Assembly (NCBI RefSeq): GCF_031846245.1
Contig: NZ_JAVRIC010000018.1
Span: forward strand, 22,829 to 86,828
Source: Banduia mediterranea
GTDB taxonomy: Bacteria; Pseudomonadota; Gammaproteobacteria; Nevskiales; Nevskiaceae
Direction of reading: 5' to 3'
DNA: 64,000 bases
Positions 1-9,323 of the stretch are shown here, one piece after another. A program made the translations under genes and the position numbers. Under the pieces are notes generated by a model. That model had not been told where the DNA came from and ran no database searches. It worked only from the letters and a program-made list of their open reading frames with translations. How positions within the stretch are numbered: the stretch's first letter is position 1; each line of letters starts with the position of its first letter.

Positions 1-233
1 CGGCAACACCCACCACGGCCGTGCTGCATGCGGCGAACATGACGTGCCCGAGCTGCAGTGTGACGATCAAGAAAGCCTTGAGCCGCATAGCGGGTGTCAC
101 GAGCTCGAAGGTCGATCTCAAGGCCGAGACTGTCACTGTGACGTTCGATGCCGATCGCACGACGGAGTCGACACTGGCGCGCACGGTTACCGAGGCGGGT
201 TTTCCGGCTACGGCGCAAAACCATGGCGGTTGA
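1..233 (+). CDS. heavy-metal-associated (HMA) domain protein, 5' end missing
   Basis: This is the C-terminal part of a small MerP/CopZ-like metal-binding protein. The visible part contains the HMA metal-binding loop MTCPSC and the usual ferredoxin-like fold pattern of about 68 residues, finishing with the GFPA segment seen in MerP-type proteins. The frame is open to the window edge, so the real start, and probably a signal peptide, lies upstream. It overlaps the next gene by 11 bp. The likely job is binding a soft metal ion such as Hg(II) or Cu(I) and handing it to a transporter. Which metal cannot be told from this fragment. Confidence 0.8.
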   Translation, partial: ATPTTAVLHAANMTCPSCSVTIKKALSRIAGVTSSKVDLKAETVTVTFDADRTTESTLARTVTEAGFPATAQNHGG

Positions 234-438
234 GCCCATCCTGCAGAGCACGCTGACGTGCCCGCATTGCGACCATCAGGCCACCGAGACCATGCCGACC
301 GACGCCTGCCAGTTCTTCTACGACTGTGAGGGCTGCGGCGAATTGCTCCGGCCCAAGGCGGGCGACTGCTGCGTGTTCTGCTCGTACGGCAGCGTGCCGT
401 GTCCGCCGATCCAGCAACAGAAGTCGTGCTGCGGGTAG
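223..438 (+). CDS. GDCCVxC domain protein
   Basis: A 71-residue cysteine-rich protein. It carries the family signature GDCCVFCSYG followed by VPCPPIQ, plus an N-terminal CPHC pair and a CEGC pair, so most cysteines come in CxxC form and suggest metal or redox chemistry. Members of this NCBI family are small proteins, some selenocysteine-containing, found next to mercury and other metal resistance genes. No biochemical role is established that I know of. The start at 223 overlaps the HMA gene, which implies translational coupling. A longer reading from 148 is possible but its first 25 residues are arginine-rich and look like an out-of-frame extension. Confidence 0.8.
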   Translation: MAVEPILQSTLTCPHCDHQATETMPTDACQFFYDCEGCGELLRPKAGDCCVFCSYGSVPCPPIQQQKSCCG

Positions 439-512
439 ACCATCCTTCATAGGGGTCAAACGGTGCCGGTAGGGGGTTGTCTGAATTCATCACGACCGGC
501 GCCCAAGTGAAA

Positions 513-540
513 TTGTCTAACAGCGTGGCTGTCGTATAGA
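513..540 (+). promoter_or_regulatory. candidate sigma-70 promoter for the czc operon
   Basis: TTGTCT at 513-518 and TATAGA at 535-540 are separated by 16 bp and lie just upstream of the CzcI-like start codon at 549. If used, transcription would begin within a few bases of the ATG, giving a nearly leaderless message. The match is reasonable but unproven. Confidence 0.4.
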
Positions 541-548
541 ATCATGGG

Positions 549-938
549 ATGTATCGGTCTGCGCCATCACTGCTGACTCGCCTGCGCCGCCACCGCGGAT
601 TGTGGGTGTTGGCCGTGGCCGTGTTGCTGATCAAACTGGTCAGCGGATCGATCTGCGTGGCCGATGGACCGGGAGCGCGATTCGCGTCGGCGACCGCTGC
701 TGCCCCGACCACCCTGTTGGCGGACACCGCCGTCAGTTCGGTATCGGCTGACGATGCGAACTCCTGTCTTCTGGGTGAAGGGCGCAGTTGCCACTGTGCC
801 TGTGCCCATTCGGTGACGTTCCCCGTCAGCGCATCGCTTCCCATCGCCATGATGGAAGCACGCTTCGCACCGCTCACCCTCCATTCGGGATTCACGCCGG
901 CCACGACCGGCCCGCTGCTGCGCCCTCCGATCGCCTGA
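549..938 (+). CDS. CzcI-like small exported protein
   Basis: A 129-residue protein with an N-terminal hydrophobic segment (about residues 18-36), which suggests export or membrane anchoring, and a central HCACAH cluster that could bind metal. Small poorly conserved proteins with this layout (signal segment, cysteine/histidine cluster, proline-rich tail) precede czcC in many czc operons and are named CzcI. The gene lies 71 bp upstream of czcC on the same strand, probably in one operon. The family assignment rests on position and motif, not on close similarity that I can demonstrate. Confidence 0.6.
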   Translation: MYRSAPSLLTRLRRHRGLWVLAVAVLLIKLVSGSICVADGPGARFASATAAAPTTLLADTAVSSVSADDANSCLLGEGRSCHCACAHSVTFPVSASLPIAMMEARFAPLTLHSGFTPATTGPLLRPPIA

Positions 939-1009
939 AACCGCTCCGTTACGCGACGCCACCGCCGGTGCAGTTCGTCGCTTCGTGACCGTTTTCAGGA
1001 GATCGCTTC

Positions 1010-2329
1010 ATGTCTGTTTTTCGTTCGGTGCCCATCGGCGCCGTGTGTCTGTTGTACGCGGCGATGCTCAGTGCCGCGCCCGTATCCCCTTTCTCCCCAC
1101 CGGTAGCTCCCCTGCCGACATCGTTGTCGACGTCGCCCTTGCAGGATGCGGTGCGCCGTATCTGGCAAGCCAGTCCCGAGGTGCAGGCCGCGCGCGCGGA
1201 TCTGGATGCTGCCCAGGCCCGTGCGCGTGCCGCTGCGCAGCCGCTGTACAACCCCTCGCTGTCGCTTGATGCGGAGAATGCCGACGCCAATCGGCGCACG
1301 GCCGGCATCAGCCTGCCGCTGGATCTGTCCGGCAAACGCCGCGCTCGCGCCAGCCAGGGCGAGGCCGACCTGCTGGCGGCCGAAGCTGGCTACAACCTGC
1401 TGCGTCGCGATGTGGCCACCCGCTGGCTGAAAGCCTGGTCGACGGCCGCACTCGCAGCCCGACAGAGCGAACTGGGGCAACGCCGCCTGGCGCTGATGAA
1501 GCGCTTCGATGACTTGGCCGCACAGCGGTTGAAGGTGGGCGACATCAGCAGCCCCGAGCGCGATTTGGCCGGCCTGGCCTTGGGCGAGTCGCAGGTGCAA
1601 CAAGCCACGCTCGCGAGCAACGAAGCGGCGGCCCGTGCCGAGTTGCTGGCCATCAGTGGCGATCAGCTGACCGCGCTGCCACCGTTGCCAGCCGGCATGC
1701 CACCAGTGGTGGGCAGCGTCACGCCGTTGCCTGTCGATGAGCTGCCCGAACTGCGACAGTCCCGTGCCCAGCAAGCCAGCGCCGAGGCAGGCGTGCAAGT
1801 CGCCCGTCGCGCCCGCATCCCCGATCCCACGCTGAGCCTGACCGGTGGACAGGTGCGCAGCGGACCGCGCACCGATCAGGTGATTGGCCTGAGCGTATCC
1901 ATTCCCTTGCCGGTGCTCAACACCGGTCGTGCGGAAGTGGAGGCCGCCCGTGCGGAAGCCGATGCGGCCGCCGCCGGCGTGCGCTCGCGCCAGTTTGTCC
2001 TGCGTGCGGGGTTGCAGGAAGTGCAAGCGCGCTATGCCGCCTTGCGCAACGCCGCCGAGGCGTTCCGCGGCGGTCGCGCCGCCGCGTTCGAGGATCGCAC
2101 GGCATTGCTGGAGAAGCTCTGGCGCGCTGGCGAAATCAGCACCTCCGATTACCTCGTACAGCTCAAGCAGAGCCTGGACACTGCGTTGTCCGGCCAGGAA
2201 CTGGAAAGCCAGACCTGGCAGACCTGGTTCGACTACCTCACCGCTGCGGGCCGTCTCACTGACTGGCTCGATGGCCGCACTCAGGGCGGCCCTACTCAGG
2301 ACAGCCTTAATCAGGATATCCCCCGATGA
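1010..2329 (+). CDS. czcC: CzcC-type outer membrane factor (TolC family)
   Basis: A 439-residue outer-membrane channel of a heavy-metal RND efflux system. It starts with a signal peptide (about residues 1-22), followed by two repeated outer-membrane-efflux domains rich in Ala/Glu/Arg coiled-coil helices, as in TolC. A good Shine-Dalgarno (AGGAGA) precedes the ATG. The stop overlaps the czcB start (ATGA), so C, B and A are translationally coupled. The protein should form the exit duct for ions pumped by CzcA, bridged by CzcB. Confidence 0.92.
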   Translation: MSVFRSVPIGAVCLLYAAMLSAAPVSPFSPPVAPLPTSLSTSPLQDAVRRIWQASPEVQAARADLDAAQARARAAAQPLYNPSLSLDAENADANRRTAGISLPLDLSGKRRARASQGEADLLAAEAGYNLLRRDVATRWLKAWSTAALAARQSELGQRRLALMKRFDDLAAQRLKVGDISSPERDLAGLALGESQVQQATLASNEAAARAELLAISGDQLTALPPLPAGMPPVVGSVTPLPVDELPELRQSRAQQASAEAGVQVARRARIPDPTLSLTGGQVRSGPRTDQVIGLSVSIPLPVLNTGRAEVEAARAEADAAAAGVRSRQFVLRAGLQEVQARYAALRNAAEAFRGGRAAAFEDRTALLEKLWRAGEISTSDYLVQLKQSLDTALSGQELESQTWQTWFDYLTAAGRLTDWLDGRTQGGPTQDSLNQDIPR

Positions 2330-3423
2330 ATCTCTCTCTTCTGAAACGCAGCCTGCTGGGCGTGGTGCTGCTGGCGGCACTGGCCGGCCCCGTCATGGCG
2401 CAGGAACCGGCACCCGCTAATCCGCTCGCGCTGGATGCCAAGGCGATCAAGGACGCTGGCATTGTCCTCGACAAGGCCGCCCCGCGTGCCTTGACCGATG
2501 AACTGAAAGCCCCCGGCGAAGTGAAAGCCGATGCGTATTCCACCGTACTGGTGTCGCCGCGCGTGGAATCGCAGGTGCTGGCTCGCAAGGCCAAGCTTGG
2601 CGACGTGGTGAATGCCGGCGCGCCGCTGGTGGTGCTTTCCAGCGTGCAGGTGGCCGAGACACAGGGTGCGTTGATCGTGGCCGAACAGGACTGGCAACGG
2701 ATCGCCTCGCTCGGGCCACAGGCGGTTTCGGCACGGCGCTACAACGAAGCGAAAGTGCAGCGCGATCAGGCGCGCGCTAAGCTGCGCGCCTACGGGCTGT
2801 CCGACGACCAGATCGGCGGCTTGCTGCGCAAGGGGTCGGCCGGTGCGGATGGCAGCTTCGAGTTGCTCGCGCCGGCCGCCGGTCGCGTCACCACCGACGA
2901 GTTTCTGGTCGGTGAGCGGGTGGAGCCCGGCCGCACCTTGTTCACCTTGGTCAAGGAAGATTCGGTCTGGGTCGTGGCGCAAATGACACCGGCCGACGCC
3001 GAACGGGTCAAGCCCGATGCCCAGGCCCGCATCCTCGTGCACGACACCGCGATCCCCGGCAAGGTCGTGCAGCGCTCGCATCAGACCGATGAGCGCACGC
3101 GCACGGTGCCGGTGCGCATCGAGGTCGACAATCGCAAGGATCTGTTGCATCCGGGTGAATTGGTCGAGGCGCGCATCGCCGCCGGCAGCGTGGTGCAAAA
3201 GCTGGCGGTGCCCGCCGAAGCGATCGTGCTGCTGCAGAACCAGCCGACCGTGTTTATCGCCAAGGGCAAGGGCGAGTTCGAGCCGGCCCCCGTGATGGTC
3301 GGCGACACGCGTGATGGCTGGACCGTAGTCACCCTGGGCCTCAAGGCCGGCGACACCTATGTGCGGAGGGGAGCCTTCGCCCTGAAGGCACGCTTGTTGC
3401 GCTCGCAGCTGGGAGAAGAATGA
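2326..3423 (+). CDS. czcB: CzcB-type RND periplasmic adaptor
   Basis: A 365-residue membrane fusion protein. The signal peptide ends near MAQEP (about residue 26). A barrel-sandwich (lipoyl-like) region, a short alpha-hairpin around residues 105-155 and a C-terminal beta-barrel follow. It links CzcA in the inner membrane to CzcC in the outer membrane. The length fits CzcB/CusB-type adaptors without extra metal-binding domains. It overlaps both neighbours by 4 bp. The exact ion preference (Co/Zn/Cd or Cu/Ag) is taken from the operon type rather than from this protein. Confidence 0.9.
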   Translation: MNLSLLKRSLLGVVLLAALAGPVMAQEPAPANPLALDAKAIKDAGIVLDKAAPRALTDELKAPGEVKADAYSTVLVSPRVESQVLARKAKLGDVVNAGAPLVVLSSVQVAETQGALIVAEQDWQRIASLGPQAVSARRYNEAKVQRDQARAKLRAYGLSDDQIGGLLRKGSAGADGSFELLAPAAGRVTTDEFLVGERVEPGRTLFTLVKEDSVWVVAQMTPADAERVKPDAQARILVHDTAIPGKVVQRSHQTDERTRTVPVRIEVDNRKDLLHPGELVEARIAAGSVVQKLAVPAEAIVLLQNQPTVFIAKGKGEFEPAPVMVGDTRDGWTVVTLGLKAGDTYVRRGAFALKARLLRSQLGEE

Positions 3424-6400
3424 TGCTGGAACGTCTGGTTGAATTCTCCCTGCGTTACAAGGTGCTGGTGCTGATCCTTTTCGTGGTGATCGGCTTTCTC
3501 GGCTTCCAGGCGGTGCGTCAGCTGCCCATCGACGCGTTTCCCGACGTCACGCCGGTGCAGGTCAACGTCTACACCGAAGCCTCGGGGCTGGCGGCGGAGG
3601 ATGTCGAGCAACTGCTCACCACCCCGGTGGAGTCGGCACTCGCCGGTTTGCCCAAGGTGGAACAGATTCGCTCGGTGAGCCTGTTCGGTTTGTCGTATGT
3701 GTCGGTCTATTTCGACGACAGCATGGACATCTACTTCGCCCGTCAGCTGGTCAATGAACGGTTGCAACAGGTCGGCGATCGCCTGCCGGCGGGTTATGGC
3801 AAGCCCGAAATGGGACCGAACACCTCCGGTCTCGGCCAGGTGTTCTGGTACACCGTCGAACGCGCCGACGACCAGCTCAAGGGTGCCACCGCCGGTACGG
3901 CGCCGAACGACATGGACCTGCGCACGCTGCAGGACTGGACCATCCGTCTGATCCTGCGCACCGCTCCCGGCGTCGATGACGTCACCTCCTGGGGTGGGCA
4001 GGAGAAGCAGTTCCAGGTGCGCATCGATCCGATGAAGCTGATCGCGCACAAGCTCGGGTTCAAGCAGGTGATCGAGGCGCTGCAGGCGAACAACGCGCAG
4101 GTCGGCGGCAACTTCGTCGACGTCGGGCGCGAACAGTATCTGGTGCGTGGACTGGGGCTGATCCAGAACGCGAAGGATCTGGGCAACATCGTGCTCAAGA
4201 CCGAAGACGGCACGCCGGTCTACGTGCGTGACGTCGCCACGATCACCGAAGCAGGTGCGCCCCGCACCGGTGCCGTGACCCGCGATGGCAAGGAAGTGGT
4301 GATGGGCCAAGCGCTGGCGCGCATTGGCGAGAACGCCAAGAGCGTGGTCGATGCGGTCAAGGCCAAGCTCGACACGGTCAAGCAGGCGCTGCCACCCGGC
4401 GTCGTGGTCAAGCCGGTGTACGAGCGTACCGAGCTGGTCAACGCCGCCGTGGAGACCGCGGTGCGGGCGTTGATCGAGGGCTCGATCCTGGTGGCACTGG
4501 TACTGTTCCTGTTCCTGGGCGAGTTTCGCAGCGCGCTGGTGGTGGTGGTGGCGTTGCCGTTGGCGATGCTGATTGCCTTCATCTGCATGAATCAGGTGGG
4601 GCTGTCGGCCAATCTGATGTCGCTGGCGGGCCTGGCGATCGGTATCGGCATGATGGTGGATGGCGCCGTGGTGATGGTGGAAAACGCCTACCGCATCATG
4701 GCCGAGCGCAAGGCGCATGGCGGCCCGGTCGATCGCACGTCCGCGGTGCTGGCCGCGGCGCGCGAGGTGGCCAATCCAATGGCGTTCGCGATCCTGATCA
4801 TCATCGTGGTGTTCCTGCCGCTGTTCAGCCTGCAAGGGCTGGAAGGCAAGATGTTCAAGCCGATGGCGTTCAATATCAGCTTCGCGATGGCCGGCTCGCT
4901 GATTCTCGCCTTGACGTTGATACCGGTGCTCGCCGCGCTGGTGTTGAAGCCGAAGGAAGAGAAGGACACCTGGCTGGTGGCATTCCTGAAACGCCACTAC
5001 GCCACGGTGCTCGCCTGGGCGCTGGCGCGCCGCAAGCTAGTGCTGGGCATCGCCGCCGGAGCCTTGGTCGGCAGCCTCGCGCTGTTCCCGTTCCTCGGCA
5101 AGGAGTTCATGCCTAACCTGAAGGAAGGCGCCATCATGTGGCGCATTACCTCGATTCCCTCGGCGTCGCTGGATGAGTCGATCAATATCTCCAAACAGGT
5201 GTCGGCGCTGATCAAGCAGAAATTCCCGGAGGTGGACACCACTCTGGCGATGATCGGGCGCGCTGAAAAGGGCGAGACCGCCGACGTGAACTACATGGAG
5301 GTATACACGCCGCTGAAGCCGAAGGATCAATGGCGCAAAGGCGAAACGCTGGACAGCATCGAGGAGGCGATGCAGAAGGAATTGTCGGCGGCCTTGCCCA
5401 CTGCCGTGGTGAGCTATACCCAACCCATCCAGATGCGCATCGAGGAATTGATCTCCGGCGTGCGTGCCACCCTGGCCCTGAAGATCTACGGCGAGGACCT
5501 GGGCGAGCTGGACCGGCTCAGCAGCCGCATTAAGGACGCGCTGGCCGGGGTGCCTGGTGTAGCAGACCTGGCGTTGGAGGCAAACATCGGCAAGCCACAA
5601 ATTCGCATCAAGGTGGATCGCGACGCGCTGGCCCGCTACGGCCTCAACGCCGACGACGTGCTGACCGTGGTGAAGAACGGCATCGGCGGCGAGCCCGTGA
5701 CCACGCAGCTCGATGGCGTGAAACGCTTCGACATCACAGTCCGGCTGGACGATGCCGACAAGGCATCCTTGCCGGCGATCCAGCGCATCCCGATCCGCAC
5801 CGCCAGTGGCGCACTGGTACAGCTGTCGCAGGTGGCCGAGGTCAGTGACGCCGAGGGTTACTCGTTCATCCGTCGTGAGCAGTTGCAACGCTACGCCGTG
5901 ATCCAGATGGACGTGCGTGGTCGCGACATCGACGGCTTCGTCAAGGAGGCGAATGCCGCGATCTTCAAAAAGGTGCATCTGCCCACCGGCTACTACAGCG
6001 AATGGGGTGGCGCATTCGAGAACCAGCAGCGGGCCTTGAAACGGTTGTCGCTAATCGTGCCGGCGACAATCTTCTTCATCTTCGTGCTGCTCTACACCGC
6101 GTTCAACTCGGTGAAGTACGCCGCGCTGATCCTGGCCAACGTACCGTTCGCCACCATCGGCGGCATCGTCGGACTGGCCATCACCGGGCAATACCTGTCG
6201 GTGCCCTCGGCGATCGGCTTTATCGCGGTGTTCGGCGTGGCGATGTTGAACGGCATCGTGCTGGTGAGCTTCCTGAACGAGCAACGCGAGAAAGGGCTTT
6301 CGGTTCGGGAGGCGGTGGTTCGCGGCACGGCGTTGCGCATGCGACCGGTGATGATGACCGCCAGCGTCGCGATCCTGGGCCTGGTTCCGATGCTGCTCTC

Positions 6401-6557
6401 CAGCGGTGTGGGTGCGGAGACCCAGCGACCGCTCGCCACCGTGGTAGTGGGCGGCCTGATTACCTCGACCCTGCTGACGCTGGTACTGCTGCCGGTGCTC
6501 TATGACTGGATCGAAGAACGCGCCGCGCGGCGCCTGGCCAAGGAGACCACCCCATGA
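3420..6557 (+). CDS. czcA: CzcA heavy-metal RND pump
   Basis: A 1045-residue inner-membrane proton/metal antiporter of the HME-RND family. It has the expected TM1 start, a large periplasmic loop, a TM block with the hallmark GMMVDGAVVMVENAYR segment (about residues 408-424; the acidic residue in TM4 relays protons), a second periplasmic loop and a final TM block ending near residue 1030. Length matches CzcA. It starts ATGATG, overlapping the czcB stop. Together with CzcB and CzcC it should expel divalent cations, most likely Zn/Cd/Co, from the periplasm or cytoplasm. Confidence 0.95.
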   Translation: MMLERLVEFSLRYKVLVLILFVVIGFLGFQAVRQLPIDAFPDVTPVQVNVYTEASGLAAEDVEQLLTTPVESALAGLPKVEQIRSVSLFGLSYVSVYFDDSMDIYFARQLVNERLQQVGDRLPAGYGKPEMGPNTSGLGQVFWYTVERADDQLKGATAGTAPNDMDLRTLQDWTIRLILRTAPGVDDVTSWGGQEKQFQVRIDPMKLIAHKLGFKQVIEALQANNAQVGGNFVDVGREQYLVRGLGLIQNAKDLGNIVLKTEDGTPVYVRDVATITEAGAPRTGAVTRDGKEVVMGQALARIGENAKSVVDAVKAKLDTVKQALPPGVVVKPVYERTELVNAAVETAVRALIEGSILVALVLFLFLGEFRSALVVVVALPLAMLIAFICMNQVGLSANLMSLAGLAIGIGMMVDGAVVMVENAYRIMAERKAHGGPVDRTSAVLAAAREVANPMAFAILIIIVVFLPLFSLQGLEGKMFKPMAFNISFAMAGSLILALTLIPVLAALVLKPKEEKDTWLVAFLKRHYATVLAWALARRKLVLGIAAGALVGSLALFPFLGKEFMPNLKEGAIMWRITSIPSASLDESINISKQVSALIKQKFPEVDTTLAMIGRAEKGETADVNYMEVYTPLKPKDQWRKGETLDSIEEAMQKELSAALPTAVVSYTQPIQMRIEELISGVRATLALKIYGEDLGELDRLSSRIKDALAGVPGVADLALEANIGKPQIRIKVDRDALARYGLNADDVLTVVKNGIGGEPVTTQLDGVKRFDITVRLDDADKASLPAIQRIPIRTASGALVQLSQVAEVSDAEGYSFIRREQLQRYAVIQMDVRGRDIDGFVKEANAAIFKKVHLPTGYYSEWGGAFENQQRALKRLSLIVPATIFFIFVLLYTAFNSVKYAALILANVPFATIGGIVGLAITGQYLSVPSAIGFIAVFGVAMLNGIVLVSFLNEQREKGLSVREAVVRGTALRMRPVMMTASVAILGLVPMLLSSGVGAETQRPLATVVVGGLITSTLLTLVLLPVLYDWIEERAARRLAKETTP

Positions 6558-6883
6558 AAGAAGTAAAGGCATTCATCCACCGCGGCCGCGTCGTCGACGT
6601 CATTCACGCCCTGGAGGACGCTGGGTTCGGCTACCTGTCCGTCAGTGACGTCAAGGGCTTGTTGACGGCGCTCAGTGCGCAAGAACAGGTCTATTCGATG
6701 GAACTGGGCGAACGCGTAACCCGACAGATCAAGCTGGAGGTGTTCTGCGAAGACGACCAGGTGGATCGAGCCGTACAACTGATTCGCCTGCACGGACGCA
6801 CCGGCCAGAGTGTTGCGGGCTGGGTCTACCAGAGCACGGTGGATCGGGCGTGGCCGATCGACGGGCGTGTGGATAACGACTAA
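6554..6883 (+). CDS. PII-like (GlnB/GlnK fold) small protein
   Basis: A 109-residue protein with the length and pattern of the PII superfamily: an N-terminal strand beginning MKEVKAFI, a following helix, and a C-terminal V..I..HGRTGQ.V.GWV segment typical of the PII B-loop and beta-strand region. Its start overlaps the czcA stop, so it is the last gene of the czc unit. PII-like proteins encoded behind RND metal pumps have been proposed to sense a ligand and act on the pump. The ligand here is unknown. The tyrosine T-loop of true GlnB is not evident. Confidence 0.75.
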   Translation: MKEVKAFIHRGRVVDVIHALEDAGFGYLSVSDVKGLLTALSAQEQVYSMELGERVTRQIKLEVFCEDDQVDRAVQLIRLHGRTGQSVAGWVYQSTVDRAWPIDGRVDND

Positions 6884-7016
6884 TCGGGGCAGCGGGAGTA
6901 CTCACGTCGCTGCATCGGTGTCATTTCATAACACGGCGGCGGCCGCGTAGAGTGGTCGCCGCCATGAGGGATTCCAATACCTGAAGCATGCATCCAATCC
7001 ATCGGGTTACCGGCTC

Positions 7017-7637
7017 ATGTCTGATACGTGTTGTGCCACCACCATCGATATTGCCGCGTTGCAGGCGCGGCAGCGTCGGGTGTTGATGATCGTTCTGGCG
7101 ATCAACCTCGCTACTTTCACGATGATGCTGGCCGCGGCGATCTACAGCGGTTCGTCGTCGCTGCTGTCCGGCGGGTTGGACAATCTTGGGGATGCGCTCA
7201 CCTACCTCTTGAGCCTTGCGGTTGTTGGTGCCAGTGACCGCGCGAAGGCCCGGGTGGCGCTGTTCAAGGGCGCACTGATTCTTGGTGCGGCGCTTGCAGT
7301 CGCCATCCAGATTGGCTGGCGTCTCCTGCATCCTGGCGTGCCGATCTTCGAGGCGATCGGTATCGCCGCCTTGCTGAACCTGGTCGCCAATGCCGCATGC
7401 CTGCGCCTGCTGCTGCCTTACCGCAAAGGCGACGTCAACATGGCCTCGGCCTGGGAATGCTCGCGCAATGACGTGTTCGAAGGTGTCGCCGTGCTGGCAG
7501 CGGCCGCCGGCGTCGGCTTCTTCGGCGCCGGCTGGCCCGATCTGCTGGTTGCGTCGGCGTTGTTGTTGATGTTTCTGCGCTCGGCATGGCGGGTGTTCCG
7601 CATGGCGTGGCGAAGCTACGTGAGTGGAGACAACTGA
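7017..7637 (+). CDS. short cation diffusion facilitator (CDF) transporter, copy 1
   Basis: A 206-residue membrane protein with six predicted TM helices and no long C-terminal cytoplasmic domain. CDF metal-site motifs are visible: SGGLDNLGDA in TM2 and CSRNDVFEG in TM5, each supplying a conserved Asp. The N-terminus begins with a cysteine pair (MSDTCC), shared in spirit by the two other short CDF genes at 9320 and 11985. It probably exports a divalent metal in exchange for protons. It is translationally coupled to czcD (TGATG overlap). Confidence 0.85.
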   Translation: MSDTCCATTIDIAALQARQRRVLMIVLAINLATFTMMLAAAIYSGSSSLLSGGLDNLGDALTYLLSLAVVGASDRAKARVALFKGALILGAALAVAIQIGWRLLHPGVPIFEAIGIAALLNLVANAACLRLLLPYRKGDVNMASAWECSRNDVFEGVAVLAAAAGVGFFGAGWPDLLVASALLLMFLRSAWRVFRMAWRSYVSGDN

Positions 7638-8542
7638 TGAATGCCGGGCACGATCATGTGGGTACGGAGATCAGGCACGAGACGCCGCTGTGGTGGGCAC
7701 TCGGCCTGACCAGTATGTTTCTTGTCGCCGAGATCATCGGCGGTCTGCTTACCAACAGCTTGGCCTTGTTGTCGGACGCGGCACACATGGCGACCGATGT
7801 GATCGCGCTGACGATCTCGCTGACCGCCGTGCGCCTGGCACGACGTCCCCCCGATGCGAAACGCACCTATGGTTACGCGCGCATGGAAGCCATCGGCGCA
7901 CTCGTCAATGGTGGCTTGCTGTTCCTCGTCGCCGGCTACATCTTGTGGGAGGCGGTGCGGCGTTTCAGCGAACCGCCGTCGGTGGCCTCCACCGGCATGC
8001 TGGTGATCGCGGTGCTCGGGCTGGTGATCAACCTCATCTCGATGCGATTGCTCAAGGCCGGCAGCGGTGAAAACCTCAACGTGAAAGGCGCCTATCTGGA
8101 AGTTTGGGCCGACATGATCGGTTCGGTCGGCGTAATCATCGGCGCGTTGATCATCAAGTTCACCGGCTTTTACATTGCCGATCCAATCATCGCCGTGTTG
8201 ATTGGTCTGTGGGTGCTGCCGCGGACATGGACATTGCTGCGAGAGGCCGGGAATGTCCTGATGGAGGGGACGCCTCGTGGCGTCGATACTGAACGGGTCC
8301 GCGCCGAAATGCTGGCCACTCCGGGCGTGGCTGCGCTGCACGATGTGCACGTATGGGCGCTCAGCAGCACGCGTTCGGCGATGGCGGCGCATGTGATCAT
8401 GGATGGCGACGCATCAGACGCAGAAGCGCTGCGGCTCCGGCTGGCGCAGATGCTGGAGGCGCGCTTTGACATCCATCACGTGACGCTGCAGGTCGAAACA
8501 ACGTCGTGCGGGCTGGGGTGCGAGGAGCCGCAAAAGGTTTGA
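7637..8542 (+). CDS. czcD: CzcD-type CDF cation efflux protein
   Basis: A 301-residue CDF family Zn/Cd/Co exporter. It has six TM segments, the TM2 motif ALLSDAAHMATD with the metal-binding Asp residues, the TM5 counterpart EVWADMIGSVGV, and a C-terminal cytoplasmic ferredoxin-like domain (about residues 210-290) with LHDVHVWAL. I start it at 7637 because that ATG overlaps the preceding stop as TGATG. An upstream ATG at 7586 would run through the end of the neighbouring gene. About 210 bp of non-coding DNA follow before the convergent PAP2 gene. Confidence 0.92.
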   Translation: MNAGHDHVGTEIRHETPLWWALGLTSMFLVAEIIGGLLTNSLALLSDAAHMATDVIALTISLTAVRLARRPPDAKRTYGYARMEAIGALVNGGLLFLVAGYILWEAVRRFSEPPSVASTGMLVIAVLGLVINLISMRLLKAGSGENLNVKGAYLEVWADMIGSVGVIIGALIIKFTGFYIADPIIAVLIGLWVLPRTWTLLREAGNVLMEGTPRGVDTERVRAEMLATPGVAALHDVHVWALSSTRSAMAAHVIMDGDASDAEALRLRLAQMLEARFDIHHVTLQVETTSCGLGCEEPQKV

Positions 8543-8753
8543 CCTCACACAGTCGCTTTGCCAAACCGCGAGCCCGGTGCCGCTTCCACGCGATGACTCC
8601 CCGTCGGCGTGGCGTGGCTGCGGCGGGAACCGTCGTCCTGTCTCAAGCCTGCGCACGTCATTGTGCGTGCGATGCCGATGAACCTGGGCGATCGCGTGCG
8701 CCGCTGGCGACGCTGGCCACGGTGGAAGGCCGACAGTATGCGCGGCTACGTGG

Positions 8754-9323
8754 TCACCGCCGTTGGACGGCGTGGGGCTGGCTCGCAACCCCAGCCCAGC
8801 CACTCAGCATGGCCAGCCCACCTATCGCGAGGGCTCCCAGCATATCGCCGGGATAATGCACGCCCAGGTAGATGCGTGCCCATGCCATGAGCAGACCAAG
8901 CAGTGCGATCCCGATGCCCCAAACTCGGCTGCGTTGATTCAGCAACAGTATGCCGGCGACGACCCACTGCACGGTCAGGTGGTCGCTGGGAAAGCTGCCG
9001 GTCGCCGCATGGGAGACCCATGCTTGGCCGACACCGGCCACGAAGGGGCGCGCTCGATCCCAGACAGCGCCGATGACCAGATTCAGGAGTAGTGCCACGG
9101 CAGCGACACCCACCGCTTTCAGGGCGATCGAGCGCATCGACCACCGAGGAAACATCAGCATCGTCCCAAGGAGAGCAGCGGTCAGGATCAACGGCCCATC
9201 GGCCAGACCGCGCGCCAGATGCAGCATCGCGGGCGACGGCGGTGTAGACGGATGGATGGCGTGGAACAGTCGAAGGTCAACGGCATACACCACCGGGCCA
9301 AGCCCCAATGCCGGAGCGGTCAT
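8754..9323 (-). CDS. PAP2-superfamily phosphatase, BcrC-like
   Basis: A 189-residue membrane phosphatase. The conserved PAP2 motifs can be read as DRARPF (motif 1, with the usual upstream Lys not obvious), GSFPSDH (motif 2) and ARIYLGVHYPGD (motif 3, catalytic His). Several TM helices flank them. Relatives dephosphorylate undecaprenyl pyrophosphate. Why such an enzyme sits as the last gene of a metal operon is unclear; a cell envelope role under metal stress is only a guess. Its start overlaps the stop of the upstream CDF gene by 4 bp. Confidence 0.82.
   Translation of the reverse strand: MTAPALGLGPVVYAVDLRLFHAIHPSTPPSPAMLHLARGLADGPLILTAALLGTMLMFPRWSMRSIALKAVGVAAVALLLNLVIGAVWDRARPFVAGVGQAWVSHAATGSFPSDHLTVQWVVAGILLLNQRSRVWGIGIALLGLLMAWARIYLGVHYPGDMLGALAIGGLAMLSGWAGVASQPHAVQRR

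Noticed and set aside
3357..4997. A 546-codon minus-strand frame opposite czcA
   Set aside because: Extreme His/Gln content typical of antisense frames; czcA is certain.
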